A stretch of 64,000 nucleotides of DNA from Agrobacterium vitis (GCF_014926405.1 NZ_JACXXJ020000005.1:1369001-1433000); one strand, 5' to 3'. Shown: positions 8,761-18,308, counted from the stretch's first letter. Numbers and translations: made by a program. The notes: a model not told the origin generated them from the letters alone.

Positions 8761-11700
8761 TCACTTAACCTTGGCCAGTTCCGCCAATTGCGCCATGATG
8801 GTCGCCGCACCCGCCAGCCGTTTCTCCGGCGTTGGCAGATCGCGGGTCAGGAACACACTGTGGTCGGGACGGATCTTGGCCATGCTGCCCTGTTTGGCGA
8901 TGAAGCCAACCAAGGCTGCCGGGTTGGGGAACAGTTTGTTGCGGAACTGGACCACCACGCCCTTCGGTCCGGCTTCCAGCTTTTCAACATTAGCCTTGCG
9001 GCACAGCGCCTTGACGTAAACGACCTTCAACAGATTCTGCACTTCTGCGGGCAGCGGTCCGAATCGGTCGATCAACTCGGCGCCGAAGCCATCGATATCG
9101 GTCAATTCGGTCAAGTCGCCCAGACGGCGATACAGGCCAAGACGCAGATGCAGGTCCGGCACGTATTCGTCGGGGATCATCACCGAAGTGCCGACCTGGA
9201 TTTGCGGCGACCAGCCGCTATCGACGACCTCGTCCTCGCCCTTCACCTCGGCCACGGCCTCCTCCAGCATTTGCTGGTAAAGCTCGAAGCCGACTTCCTT
9301 GATGTGGCCGGATTGTTCCTCGCCCAGCAAATTGCCAGCGCCGCGAATGTCGAGATCGTGGCTGGCGAGCTGGAAGCCCGCGCCCAGCGTATCCAGCGAT
9401 TGCAGCACTTTCAGCCGCCGTTCGGCGCTGGTCGTCAGTACCTTGTTGACCGGCAGGGTCAGCAGCGCGAAGGCCCGCACCTTGGAGCGGCCGACCCGGC
9501 CCCGGATCTGGTAGAGCTGGGCAAGGCCGAACATATCGGCGCGGTGGACAATGAGAGTATTCGCGGTCGGCACATCCAGCCCGGATTCGACGATGGTGGT
9601 GGAAAGCAGAACATCGTATCGGCCCTCATAGAAGGCGTTCATGATGTCTTCCAGCTCGCCCGCCGCCATCTGGCCATGGGCAATCGCCACTTTCAGCTCA
9701 GGCACATCCGACTCCAGAAATGCCTTGATATCGGCAAGATCCGCCAGACGGGGGCAAACATAGAAGCTCTGGCCGCCGCGATAATGTTCGCGCATCAGCG
9801 TTTCACGGATCACCAGCGGATCGAAGGGCGAAATGAAGGTGCGAACCGCCATACGGTCCACTGGCGGCGTGGTGATCAGCGACAATTCGCGGACCCCGGT
9901 CATCGCCAGTTGCAAGGTGCGCGGAATGGGCGTCGCCGACAGCGTCAGCACATGCACATCGCTCTTCAACTCTTTCAGCCGTTCCTTGTGTTTGACTCCG
10001 AAATGCTGCTCTTCATCGATCACCAGCAGGCCAAGATTGGCGAATTTGATGCCCGACCCCAGAAGAGCATGGGTGCCGACGACAATATCCGTCTTGCCCT
10101 CGGCCACTTCCTTCTTGACCAGGTTCAGCTCCTTGGTACCGACCAGCCGCGAGGCCTGCTGGATGCGGATTGGCAGACCGCGAAACCGTTCGGAAAATGT
10201 TTTGAAATGCTGGCGGGCAAGCAGCGTGGTCGGAACCACGACCGCCACCTGAATACCGTTCATCGCTGCCACGAAGGCGGCGCGCAGCGCCACTTCCGTC
10301 TTGCCGAAGCCGACATCACCGCAGATCAGCCGGTCCATTGGACGTCCGGCAGCCAGATCGCCGCGCACCGCCTCGATGGCATTCATCTGGTCCTCGGTTT
10401 CCTCATAAGGGAACCGCGCGGCAAATTCGTCGTAGAAGCCTTCAGTCGTGGCCAGCACCGGTGCGGACCGCATCATCCGCTCGGCGGCGATGCGGATCAG
10501 CCCGCCTGCCATATCCAGCAGGCGTTTCTTCAGCTTGGCCTTGCGCATCTGCCAGGCGCCGCCGCCCAGCTTGTCCAGTTGCGCTTCGCTGCCTTCCGAG
10601 CCGTAGCGCGACAGAAGCTCGATATTTTCGACCGGCAGGAACAGCTTGGCCTCATCGGCATATTGCAGTTCCAGGCAGGCATGCTGACTGCCTGCCGCCT
10701 GAATGGTGCGCAATCCGATAAACCGGCCAATGCCATGCTCTGCATGAACAACGATAGAGCCTTCATCCAGCCCGGCCACTTCCGAAATAAAATCGGCTGC
10801 CCGCTTGCGACGCTTGGACCGGCGCACCATGCGGTCGCCGAGGATATCCTGCTCGCCGACCACCACGAGTTCGCCCGCCTCGAACCCGCCCTCAAGCGCC
10901 AGGACGGCGGTTGCCGCATGACCCTTGCCAAGCTGATCGAGATCCTTCAGGGCAGTAAGAGGCTTTAGCCGCTCCAGCCCGTGCTCGTTCAACACCTGCA
11001 ACAGCCGGTCGAGTGAACCTTCCGACCAGCCGGTAATCAGCACCTTGGAGCCGGAAGCCCGCTTGTCGGAAATATATTTTACTGCCTGGGTAAAGACATT
11101 GACCCGTTGCGCCTCGCCATCAGCCTTGGTCTCGCTGCTTTCCTGCGCAGCCAGCTTCGCCCAGCGCGGGCCGGAGCGGGCGGAGAGTTCGACAATCTTG
11201 CGGCCTTCGCTATCCGGTTCGGCAAACGGCGTCAGCCGGATCGGGTTGAGCGCTTCAAGCTTCTTGGCAAATTCCGCCGCCCCCAGATAGAGATATTCCG
11301 GCGGTATCGGTTTATAAGGCGTGCCCTGGGCCAGATGACCCTTGCCGGGTGTCGCGCTGTTCAAACGCGCCTCATAATAGTCGCGGATCAGCTTGCCGCG
11401 TTCCTCGGCGGATTCGCGCACCGTATGGTCGAGCACCACGCGGAAATCGGTGAGATAATCGAACACCGTCTCCAGCTTTTCATGAAACAGCGGCATCCAG
11501 TGTTCCATGCCTGCATAACGGCGTCCTTCGGACACGGCGGTGTACAGCGCATCGTCGCGGGTGGCCGCGCCAAACAGCGACAGGTAATTCTTGCGAAACC
11601 GGCTGATGCTTTCCGGCGTCAACGTCACTTCGCTCATCGGGTTGAGGTCCAGTGAGCGGACCTGACCGATGGTGCGCTGGCTGGCCGGATCGAAACTGCG

Positions 11701-12288
11701 GATGCTTTCCAGCGTATCGCCAAAGAAATCCAGCCGCACCGGCTCCTCAGAGCCCGGCACGAACACGTCAAGAATACCGCCACGCACCGCAAATTCACCA
11801 ACTTCGCGCACCGTATCGACGCGCTCAAAACCATTACGCGACAAGCGGGCGGCAATGTCGTCCATCTTCACCTGATTGCCGGGACGGGCCGAAAAGGACA
11901 GGCTTTCAATAACATCAGCCGGTGCCAGCTTTTGCAACATCGCATTGGCGGTAACGAGGACGATGCCCGGATGCGGCTTTCGCGCATGGGCAATCAGCCC
12001 CGAAAGCGCCGAAAGCCTGCGGGCGGAAATATCGGCGCTGGGCGAAACCCGGTCATAGGGCAGACAATCCCAGGCGGGCAAGGTCAGCACCGGAATATCA
12101 GGCGCACAGAAGCCGAGCATCTGCTCGATATCGTTCATCCGGCTGGAATCCGATAGAAGATAGGCGACAGGCCTGCCCTGCCGCGCCAGTTCCGCCACCA
12201 GAAAAGCGTCCATGCCATCAGGCACAGGCGAGAGGGTGACAGCGGACGCAGCCGCTGCCGTCTTCTTTGCATCAAACAGGGAAATCAT
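8761..12288 (-). CDS. mfd: Transcription-repair coupling factor Mfd
   Basis: The 1175-residue protein has the full Mfd layout: an N-terminal UvrB-like module (MEHWMPLF, then DYYEAR), a CarD-like RNA polymerase-interacting domain (VVHAEHGIGRFIGL), the RecG-like SF2 motor with Walker A GDVGFGKTEV near residue 655 and DEEQ box VIDEEQHFG, the TRG motif region with RGRVGRSK, and the C-terminal D7 domain. Mfd removes RNA polymerase stalled at lesions and recruits UvrA for nucleotide excision repair. It starts inside the last codons of sdhE (4-base ATGA overlap), so the two are translated together. Confidence 0.97.
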   Translation of the reverse strand: MISLFDAKKTAAAASAVTLSPVPDGMDAFLVAELARQGRPVAYLLSDSSRMNDIEQMLGFCAPDIPVLTLPAWDCLPYDRVSPSADISARRLSALSGLIAHARKPHPGIVLVTANAMLQKLAPADVIESLSFSARPGNQVKMDDIAARLSRNGFERVDTVREVGEFAVRGGILDVFVPGSEEPVRLDFFGDTLESIRSFDPASQRTIGQVRSLDLNPMSEVTLTPESISRFRKNYLSLFGAATRDDALYTAVSEGRRYAGMEHWMPLFHEKLETVFDYLTDFRVVLDHTVRESAEERGKLIRDYYEARLNSATPGKGHLAQGTPYKPIPPEYLYLGAAEFAKKLEALNPIRLTPFAEPDSEGRKIVELSARSGPRWAKLAAQESSETKADGEAQRVNVFTQAVKYISDKRASGSKVLITGWSEGSLDRLLQVLNEHGLERLKPLTALKDLDQLGKGHAATAVLALEGGFEAGELVVVGEQDILGDRMVRRSKRRKRAADFISEVAGLDEGSIVVHAEHGIGRFIGLRTIQAAGSQHACLELQYADEAKLFLPVENIELLSRYGSEGSEAQLDKLGGGAWQMRKAKLKKRLLDMAGGLIRIAAERMMRSAPVLATTEGFYDEFAARFPYEETEDQMNAIEAVRGDLAAGRPMDRLICGDVGFGKTEVALRAAFVAAMNGIQVAVVVPTTLLARQHFKTFSERFRGLPIRIQQASRLVGTKELNLVKKEVAEGKTDIVVGTHALLGSGIKFANLGLLVIDEEQHFGVKHKERLKELKSDVHVLTLSATPIPRTLQLAMTGVRELSLITTPPVDRMAVRTFISPFDPLVIRETLMREHYRGGQSFYVCPRLADLADIKAFLESDVPELKVAIAHGQMAAGELEDIMNAFYEGRYDVLLSTTIVESGLDVPTANTLIVHRADMFGLAQLYQIRGRVGRSKVRAFALLTLPVNKVLTTSAERRLKVLQSLDTLGAGFQLASHDLDIRGAGNLLGEEQSGHIKEVGFELYQQMLEEAVAEVKGEDEVVDSGWSPQIQVGTSVMIPDEYVPDLHLRLGLYRRLGDLTELTDIDGFGAELIDRFGPLPAEVQNLLKVVYVKALCRKANVEKLEAGPKGVVVQFRNKLFPNPAALVGFIAKQGSMAKIRPDHSVFLTRDLPTPEKRLAGAATIMAQLAELAKVK

Positions 12289-12632
12289 TTTTCGGTCACA
12301 GCACTCGCATCAGGCCTGGACGACAATGCAATGGCCAAACCATCGACAGGCGAAAAATCAGGTCGTGTGGCGGCAATGCGATCAAACAACGGAATCTGCA
12401 TATGAACAGGCACAGGGGCAGCACCATTGATCCAGCTGATCAGGTCATTGTCTTCTTCGGCCATGATCAGTTCGAGATCATCCAGCTCAGCATCGTTGAG
12501 TGCACTGATCTCGGCTTCAGCAAACTGGCCGAGCATCAGGTCCATCTCCCTGATACCCCGATGCCAGCAGCGAAACAGAATACGCCTGCGGCGGGGATCG
12601 AGATCGGCGCTGCTGCGAACCAGACCAGTCAT
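12285..12632 (-). CDS. sdhE: FAD assembly factor SdhE
   Basis: The 115-residue product contains the family hallmark RGIREMDLMLGQFA and the paired arginines DPRRRRILFRCWHRG, and later WINGAAPVP. SdhE (Sdh5 in mitochondria) helps attach FAD covalently to the flavoprotein subunit of succinate dehydrogenase; it acts in the cytoplasm. I chose the ATG at 12632 rather than the GTG at 12641, because the AGGAAGG ribosome binding site is eight bases before this ATG and touches the GTG. The unusually long C-terminal tail (about 30 residues past the core) is also seen in other rhizobial members. It overlaps mfd by four bases. Confidence 0.92.
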   Translation of the reverse strand: MTGLVRSSADLDPRRRRILFRCWHRGIREMDLMLGQFAEAEISALNDAELDDLELIMAEEDNDLISWINGAAPVPVHMQIPLFDRIAATRPDFSPVDGLAIALSSRPDASAVTEK

Positions 12633-12797
12633 GTCATTCACCTTCCTGTTGATGCCGAACCTCTTGGCTTCGCATCGAATTTTCTCGTAGACCGGTTTTC
12701 ACAAGTCATGACGGAGCAAGCAGTTCGTCACTCCCCCGCCTTCGCTCGGCGGTCCTCGCCTCACTGAAAACGCACTGCACCTGTCGGCTCCATCCCT

Positions 12798-12818
12798 CTT
12801 CTCCCCATCGGGGAGAAG
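12798..12818. repeat. Short palindrome of rhizobial intergenic type
   Basis: CTTCTCCCC and GGGGAGAAG form a 9-bp perfect inverted repeat around ATC. It is embedded in a GC-rich, low-complexity stretch (about 12735-12855) that resembles dispersed rhizobial intergenic mosaic repeats. Confidence 0.6.
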
Positions 12819-12888
12819 GTGCCAGCAGGCGGATGAGGGGGCGGCGAAGCCGAGAACCCGGTGCTTCCTCACAACATCGCCCCACCGA

Positions 12889-13030
12889 AAAACCGGTTCC
12901 CACTTTTCAGTCCGATGCTTTTCTCTTCGCATCGGATATGCCTGAAAACCGGTTCCCACTTTTCAGTCCGATGCTTTTTTCATCGCATCGGATATCTCTG
13001 AAAACCGGTAGCCACTTTTCAGTCCGATGC
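12889..13030. repeat. Three tandem 56-bp palindromic repeats upstream of recG
   Basis: The core GAAAACCGG-TnnCCACTTTTCAG occurs three times with a period of exactly 56 bases (core starts near 12891, 12947 and 13003). Two complete units, 12929-12974 and 12985-13030, are bounded by the arms GCATCGGA and TCCGATGC, which can pair into a hairpin. The first unit lacks its left arm. A degenerate relative (GCATCGAA, then GACCGGTTTTC) lies around 12670-12700. The arrangement matches the pair of repeats at 33062-33159. Confidence 0.9.
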
Positions 13031-13099
13031 TGTATACCCGCTCACAATTGCCTTGTCAGCCTTGCAATGCGCCTCATCACACGGCATTTTGCCGCCATC

Positions 13100-15205
13100 A
13101 TGCGTCCATCCCTGCTCGATCCCCTGTTTGCCTCCGTTTCCATCCTGCCGGGCGTTGGTCCGAAGCTGGCGCAATTGCTGGCGAGCCTGCTGGGCCGCGA
13201 AGATGCCGAGGACGCCCGCGTCGTCGATCTGCTGTTCTTAAGCCCGCATCGCCTGATCGACCGGCGCAATCAGCCAGGAATTGCCCGTGCTCCGCAAGGC
13301 GCCATCGTCACCGTGACGGGCCGGGTTGATCGCCACACGCCTGCGCCTAAGGAAAATCGCAACGCGCCCTACCGGGTTTTCCTGCATGACGAGACCGGTG
13401 AATTAGCGCTGACATTCTTTCGCGCCAAGGGCAATTGGCTGGAAAAAGCCTTGCCGGTCGATGAGATCATCACGGTTTCGGGAAAAATCGACTGGTTCAA
13501 TGGCCGCCCCTCGATGGTCCACCCGGATTTTATGGTCAAGGCCAGCGAGGCGGCAGCCATGCCGCTGGTCGAGCCGGTCTATCCGCTAACGGCGGGCCTT
13601 TCGCCGAAAGTGCTGAAAAAGGCAATCGACCACGCGGTGGAGCGCCTGCCGGACTTTGCCGAATGGATTGATCCGGCACTGGTGACAAAACAGGTTTTCG
13701 ACGCTGTCAAACCAAGTTTTGAGCGTTTGCACAGCCCCCGCGACGAAAAGGATGTGGACCCGCAGGCCCCGGCCCGGCGCAGGCTGGCCTATGATGAATT
13801 TCTGGCGGGCCAGGTCTCTCTGGCACTGGTGCGTCAACGCTTGCGCAAGGTGGCGGGAACACCGGTTCGCGCCACGGGCGAGTTGAGCGGAAAAATCCTT
13901 GCCGCCCTGCCCTTTACCCCCACCAACAGCCAGAAGGACGCTGTTGCCGATATCTTGAAAGATATGGAAAGCGATAGCCGCATGTTGCGCCTGGTGCAGG
14001 GCGATGTCGGCGTGGGCAAGACGCTGGTGGCGCTGCTGGCAATGGCGGCTGTGGTGGAAAACGGCGGCCAGGCCGTGCTGATGGCGCCGACCGAAATTCT
14101 GGCGCGCCAACATCACGCCACGCTGTCAAAAATGGCGGCTGCTGCCGGAATTGCCGTCGATGTACTGACCGGACGCACCAAGGGCCGCGAGCGCGAAGCG
14201 GTGCTGGAGCGAATCGCCTCCGGCGCCGCGCAAATCGTCATCGGCACCCATGCACTGTTTCAGGATTCGGTCAATTATCACAATCTCATGCTGGCCGTGG
14301 TGGATGAGCAGCATCGCTTTGGTGTGCACCAGCGGCTGCGACTGACAGCCAAGGGCGTTTCGCCACACATGCTGGTCATGACCGCGACGCCCATTCCGCG
14401 CACGCTGGTTCTGGCCGCCTTCGGCGATATGGATGTCTCCAAGCTCACCGAGAAACCGGCGGGGCGCAAGCCGATCCAGACCGTGACCGTGCCGGTGGAG
14501 CGAATCGGCGATATCGTTGACCGGCTCCAGGCCGCGATTGCTTCCGGCAAGAAGGCCTATTGGATCTGCCCTCTGGTCGAAGAGACCGAGGAATCGGAAC
14601 TGATGTCGGTGGAGGAGCGCTTCGAGGTGCTGAAAACCTGCCTCAAGGCGCCCATAGGCCTCGTGCATGGCCGCATGAAAGGCGAGGAAAAAGACGCCGC
14701 CATGCTGGCTTTCAAGAGCGGTGAAACACGGCTGCTGGTAGCAACCACAGTGGTGGAAGTCGGCGTGGACGTGCCGGACGCGACAATCATGGTGATCGAA
14801 CATGCCGAACGCTTTGGCCTAGCGCAATTGCACCAGCTGCGCGGCCGGGTTGGGCGCGGCGCGGAAGCCTCCTCCTGCATTCTTCTTTATAAAGGCCCGC
14901 TGGGCGAAACCGGAAAGGCCCGCCTGTCAATCCTGCGCGACAGCGAGGATGGCTTCCTGATTGCCGAAGAAGACCTGAAACTGCGCGGCGAAGGCGAGTT
15001 GCTCGGTACCCGCCAATCCGGGACGCCCGGCTTTCGCATCGCCAGCCTGGAACACCACGCCGACCTCCTGGAAATCGCCCGCAAGGACGCCGCCTATCTG
15101 CTGGAACGCGACCCCGACCTGACTTCGGCACGCGGCGAGGCGGTGCGCACATTGCTCTACCTGCACCGCCGCGATGAGGCCGTCCGGTTCTTGCGGGCTG
15201 GATGA
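13100..15205 (+). CDS. recG: ATP-dependent DNA helicase RecG
   Basis: The 701-residue protein has the RecG layout: a wedge/OB domain (about residues 1-200, with LPGVGPKLAQLL at the start and TVTGRVDRH), Walker A GDVGVGKTLVALLA near residue 300, the DEQH box VVDEQHRFGVHQR, motif III TATPIPRTL and the C-terminal RGRVGRG followed by the TRG wedge. RecG remodels stalled replication forks and Holliday junctions. The ATG at 13100 gives the conserved MRPSLLDPLFA start; the frame stays open further upstream only through the repeat region. It is divergent from sdhE-mfd across a 470-base repeat-rich gap. Confidence 0.97.
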   Translation: MRPSLLDPLFASVSILPGVGPKLAQLLASLLGREDAEDARVVDLLFLSPHRLIDRRNQPGIARAPQGAIVTVTGRVDRHTPAPKENRNAPYRVFLHDETGELALTFFRAKGNWLEKALPVDEIITVSGKIDWFNGRPSMVHPDFMVKASEAAAMPLVEPVYPLTAGLSPKVLKKAIDHAVERLPDFAEWIDPALVTKQVFDAVKPSFERLHSPRDEKDVDPQAPARRRLAYDEFLAGQVSLALVRQRLRKVAGTPVRATGELSGKILAALPFTPTNSQKDAVADILKDMESDSRMLRLVQGDVGVGKTLVALLAMAAVVENGGQAVLMAPTEILARQHHATLSKMAAAAGIAVDVLTGRTKGREREAVLERIASGAAQIVIGTHALFQDSVNYHNLMLAVVDEQHRFGVHQRLRLTAKGVSPHMLVMTATPIPRTLVLAAFGDMDVSKLTEKPAGRKPIQTVTVPVERIGDIVDRLQAAIASGKKAYWICPLVEETEESELMSVEERFEVLKTCLKAPIGLVHGRMKGEEKDAAMLAFKSGETRLLVATTVVEVGVDVPDATIMVIEHAERFGLAQLHQLRGRVGRGAEASSCILLYKGPLGETGKARLSILRDSEDGFLIAEEDLKLRGEGELLGTRQSGTPGFRIASLEHHADLLEIARKDAAYLLERDPDLTSARGEAVRTLLYLHRRDEAVRFLRAG

Positions 15206-15317
15206 GGAATGACAAGGTAGGCAAACAGGTTTGAGGCACTGCTCATCCGTCGGATTTCGCTTGCTTTTCACCCGGCAATCGCGGCTAGCTGTCATTCTCA
15301 ACACGGAGGAAACGACA

Positions 15318-15449
15318 ATGGCTAAAGGTCAGGTACGCGGCAACAAGGAAACGCGAAAGCCGAAGAAGGACAAGACGGTTGATAAAGTCGTAGCGCCCAC
15401 GCTCGGCTCACAGGTCAAGAACAGCGAATCCTCGACAAAAAAGAAATAA
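15318..15449 (+). CDS. Small basic conserved protein of unknown function
   Basis: The 43-residue product begins MAKGQVRGNKETRKPKKDK and is very rich in lysine, with no hydrophobic segment. An AGGAGGAAA-like ribosome binding site lies at 15306-15312, which makes translation likely. Similar MAKGQ-R-N-E--KPKK small proteins are widespread in Proteobacteria, without known function; the charge suggests nucleic-acid contact, which is inference. It is a single-gene unit after recG. Confidence 0.7.
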   Translation: MAKGQVRGNKETRKPKKDKTVDKVVAPTLGSQVKNSESSTKKK

Positions 15450-15682
15450 GTGCGGAAGGCTTAGCCAAGGCCCGGCAGGACGAACGCCAGTTCTTCGCAA
15501 TTTATACGTCGCCTTCACCCAAGTTGGCCAGTCGCCACGATATCCGTTTGCGGCGACTGCCTGGCCACAAGTGGCAATCTCGAAGAATTTTGCTCACCGC
15601 GTTCCAATGGACACGTGAAAAAACGGCATTGACTTTTCTCGAAAAAAGAACATAAAGAGAACAAAAGAGAGAGGATAGTATC

Positions 15683-15922
15683 ATGTCTGACGCTGAAAAA
15701 ATTATTGTCGTGCAGTTCAAAAAGAACCGCGCCGGTATTGTGCCGGGCGATATGCGCCAAGCGTCAAGTGTGGCTTCAGCAGAGAAAATTGCTGGTGCGA
15801 TGGCCACTCGCTATATTGGCGTTGCCGCATACGCAGTCACAATCGATGAGGAAAATGGAAGCATGACGAACCCACGCCTGCTGGTATCGCACGGACAGAT
15901 CTCTGACTTGATTCCAGACTGA
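15683..15922 (+). CDS. Hypothetical protein (79 aa) next to a recombinase relic
   Basis: The 79-residue frame opens after an AGAGAGAGG ribosome binding site. The product (MSDAEKIIVVQFKKN at the start) has no signal peptide or membrane segment and no domain that I recognise. The DNA here is AT-richer than the flanking core genes, and the gene is followed 60 bases later by a fragment of a tyrosine recombinase and then tRNA-Arg, so it may be leftover cargo of an integrated element. That link is inference. Confidence 0.5.
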   Translation: MSDAEKIIVVQFKKNRAGIVPGDMRQASSVASAEKIAGAMATRYIGVAAYAVTIDEENGSMTNPRLLVSHGQISDLIPD

Positions 15923-15983
15923 TCGAGCAGCGCATCAAACCAAATTTTTAAAAGATCTTGATGTCATTTCCGCTTTTGAGGAC

Positions 15984-16208
15984 ATGACATTGGTCATCCC
16001 AGAATCCATTTCTCAAAAACGCGCCTTAGTGGGCGGCAGTAACGCCGAACTGAAAGCACTATTCGGCTGGAATTCCGACGCGATGGCCGCGCTTTATACT
16101 AAAAAAGCCGACCGTAAGAAACTCTCACAGGCGGCGGCAACGAAACTGAACGGGACCATCCTATCCCCTCACCCTGAACCACAAACCCCTCACCTTAAAA
16201 ATGAATGA
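15984..16208 (+). pseudogene. C-terminal relic of a phage-type tyrosine recombinase (integrase)
   Basis: The 74-residue frame holds only the end of an integrase: AELKALFGW followed by ALYTKKADRKKLSQAAATKL, which matches the box II / tyrosine nucleophile region (the Y in LYTKKADRK) where integrases read G-H or G-W, about 12 residues, Y-T-K-A. The upstream 300 residues with the first catalytic arginine are absent; the same frame meets a stop at 15909. It points toward the 3' end of tRNA-Arg only 37 bases away, exactly where an integrase of a tRNA-targeted island normally sits. It is best read as the scar of a lost or decayed integrative element. Weak similarity by eye limits certainty. Confidence 0.6.
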
Positions 16209-16244
16209 GTAATTTCAGAGCCTTACAAAGTAAATTTTAGAGAT

Positions 16245-16321
<77 letters not shown>

Positions 16322-16365
16322 GGTGTTGGCCCGTATCACGGGCCAGGGGGCTGCAGCAGATGGGA

Positions 16366-16671
16366 TTAATGCGTCCAGGGCTGCAGGCGGCTGAAGCGGA
16401 AATTGTCTGTGTAGGAAACCGACTGGCGGCGTGGTTCCTTTGGCTGGATGACGCGGTAATCGATTCCATTGCGCTGAGCGTAGGCTTCGGCCAATTCCTG
16501 CGTTTCAAACGTCAGCTTGACCTGCTGGAGCATGTCGCCGGAGCTTGTATAGCCCATCATCGGGTCGATCGTCCGAGGTTCGGATGCATCGAATTCAAGA
16601 ACCCATAGATGGGTCTTTGCTTTTCCAGATTGCATGGCTGTTTTTGCAGGACGGTAAATCTTAGCGGACAT
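16366..16671 (-). CDS. NDUFS4-type accessory subunit of NADH dehydrogenase (complex I)
   Basis: The 101-residue product matches the ETC complex I subunit family (mitochondrial NDUFS4, 18-kDa subunit): KIYRPAKTAMQSGKAKTH at the start, WVLEFDASEPRTIDPMMGYTSSGDM in the centre and FETQELAEAYAQRNGI before RRQSVSYTDNF. This accessory subunit is found in alphaproteobacteria and mitochondria and stabilises the peripheral arm of complex I; it is usually encoded apart from the nuo operon, as here. Its length is normal for bacterial members. It sits between tRNA-Arg and tRNA-Pro, on the same strand as both. Confidence 0.92.
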   Translation of the reverse strand: MSAKIYRPAKTAMQSGKAKTHLWVLEFDASEPRTIDPMMGYTSSGDMLQQVKLTFETQELAEAYAQRNGIDYRVIQPKEPRRQSVSYTDNFRFSRLQPWTH

Positions 16672-16756
16672 AATTCCGATTCCTCATGAAAACGAAGAGA
16701 CTATATCTCTTCCCTTCCTCGCCGTCATCTTCCAGCGAAAGGATTCGCCGGAAGAA

Positions 16757-16833
<77 letters not shown>

Positions 16834-16928
16834 TGACCGCCGAATGATGGGGAGATACACGGTTCACTCTTTAATCGCAACAGGAAAAACTCAAAAAAAC
16901 CGTCTTTTCGATGATTTTGTTCGCAACG

Positions 16929-17405
16929 TTATGGAGGGGGTGCAATTCCCTGTATTACCATGCTGCCGGGACCGATCCCCAGCGCCTGTGCCCGCCCACC
17001 GTTCAGTTCAATCACATAGCGAACCGGACCCGGCGAAGGTATCAAGTCCTCGGAATAGGGTTTTGTACGCGCCGCAACACCGGTCACCACGCCTTTTTCA
17101 TCAATAAACAGCATATCCAGCGGTAAAGGCGTGTTTTTCATCCACATCACCACATTGCGGCTGTCGCCAAAATCGAAAACCATGCCATCATTCGGGCCAA
17201 GCTTGGTACGGCCCATCAGGCCCTGCTCGCGTTGTGCAACGGAGATCGCGTATTCCATCTTCAGACGAAGCTGCTGACCGGTCGGTGTCTGAATGACAGC
17301 TGGCCCTTTGAGAAATTGCTCAGCCAGAGCCGGGGATAGCGAGAGTGCAATATAGAAAAAAAGCGCCCAAAAGGCGCTTCTAGAAAAAACCAGCATTCCC
17401 ATCAC
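16929..17405 (-). CDS. DUF192 family exported protein
   Basis: The 158-residue product has an N-terminal signal peptide (FWALFFYIALSLSPALAEQ). The mature part shows the DUF192 pattern: EQGLMGRTKLGPNDGMVFDF, then the WMKNTPLPLDMLFID core and a C-terminal YVIELNGGRA followed by GIGPGS. DUF192 proteins are small beta-barrel-like proteins found in bacteria and archaea whose function is not settled. It lies 17 bases downstream of the cold-shock gene on the same strand, an arrangement common in rhizobia, and is probably co-transcribed. Confidence 0.9.
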   Translation of the reverse strand: MMGMLVFSRSAFWALFFYIALSLSPALAEQFLKGPAVIQTPTGQQLRLKMEYAISVAQREQGLMGRTKLGPNDGMVFDFGDSRNVVMWMKNTPLPLDMLFIDEKGVVTGVAARTKPYSEDLIPSPGPVRYVIELNGGRAQALGIGPGSMVIQGIAPPP

Positions 17406-17421
17406 TCACAATACGGGACAA

Positions 17422-18000
17422 TCAATGCGCCATAACATGCGGCGCAGGGTTATCCGGGTGAATTTCTGCCGCCATCAGGCCTTTGTCGCCATTGCCGAAG
17501 CGTACCAGCACTGTCTGTCCGGGCCGCAATTCTGTCAAGCCGAATCGACGCAGCGTTTCCATGTGAACGAAAATGTCCTCGGTGCCCTCGCCCCGCGTCA
17601 GGAAGCCGAAGCCTTTGGTGCGATTGAACCATTTGACCAGAACCCGCTCCAACCCACTCGATGGCGTCACCTGAACGTGGGTCCGCACAGGCGGCATTTG
17701 TGAGGGATGCGTTGCCGTCGACTGGTCCATCGACAGAACACGGAAGGCCTGATAACCCCGATCGCGCTTATGGATCAGCGCGACGATCCGCGTTCCTTCC
17801 AGGATGGTCTGGTAACCGTCCCGGCGCAGGCAGGTCACATGCAGCAAGACGTCCTGCATGCCATTATCCGGTACGATAAAGCCAAAACCCTTGGCAACGT
17901 CGAACCATTTCACCACACCGGTGATCTCGACAAGATCCAGGGGCTCTTCCGAGAGCCCGCTGAATTCCACGAACTCTTTCGCTGAAATTCTATCCGCCAT
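17422..18000 (-). CDS. Cold-shock protein with two cold-shock domains
   Basis: The 192-residue product carries two S1-like cold-shock domains joined by a linker. The first has the RNP1 motif KGFGFIVPD with VVKWFDVAKG before it; the second has KWFNRTKGFGFLTRG and then DIFVHMETLRRFG. Such double-domain CspA relatives are typical of alphaproteobacteria and bind single-stranded RNA/DNA as chaperones. An N-terminal segment (ADRISAKEFVEFSGLSEEP) precedes domain one. The ATG at 18000 is chosen over one at 18030 because GAGGGGCGG gives it a ribosome binding site. A perfect TTAA-N7-TTAA box lies 62-76 bases upstream of this start. Confidence 0.92.
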   Translation of the reverse strand: MADRISAKEFVEFSGLSEEPLDLVEITGVVKWFDVAKGFGFIVPDNGMQDVLLHVTCLRRDGYQTILEGTRIVALIHKRDRGYQAFRVLSMDQSTATHPSQMPPVRTHVQVTPSSGLERVLVKWFNRTKGFGFLTRGEGTEDIFVHMETLRRFGLTELRPGQTVLVRFGNGDKGLMAAEIHPDNPAPHVMAH

Positions 18001-18061
18001 CTCTAAACCGCCCCTCGACACGCCAAACATGGATAACGCTTACTGATTCCCGAAGGCTAGA

Positions 18062-18076
18062 TTAACATTTTGTTAA
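18062..18076. promoter_or_regulatory. CtrA-type box upstream of the double cold-shock gene
   Basis: TTAA-CATTTTG-TTAA is a perfect match to the full CtrA site TTAA-N7-TTAA. It lies 62-76 bases before the cold-shock start on the minus strand and about 230 bases before gloA on the plus strand. CtrA is the master cell-cycle regulator of alphaproteobacteria; actual binding is inferred from the motif only. Confidence 0.5.
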
Positions 18077-18308
18077 TACTGTTGCGCAAGCCCTAGTTTC
18101 AGTTATTCGCATCTGCTTTTTCGCGCCTGGAGCTTGTTCGAAACTGACGAGTGCAGATTTCCCGCTTTCCCCTTTATCTATTCAGTCAATTTTCTTTGGG
18201 CCGGTCATTTTCTCTCATGATGTCATTTTTTTCAGGCACGGCCATGACAATGCTTGAAGCTGTCGCCCTCAGGCGACATATGCGGCATGCAACAGGGAGA
18301 ATTTCAAA

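Noticed and set aside
8788..10968. 726-residue plus-strand frame opposite mfd
   Set aside because: Antisense shadow of the well-supported mfd gene; Gln/Arg/His-rich, no domain.
12889..13030. CRISPR array
   Set aside because: Only three units, repeat and spacer are not separable, and each unit is a full palindrome; it is an intergenic repeat.
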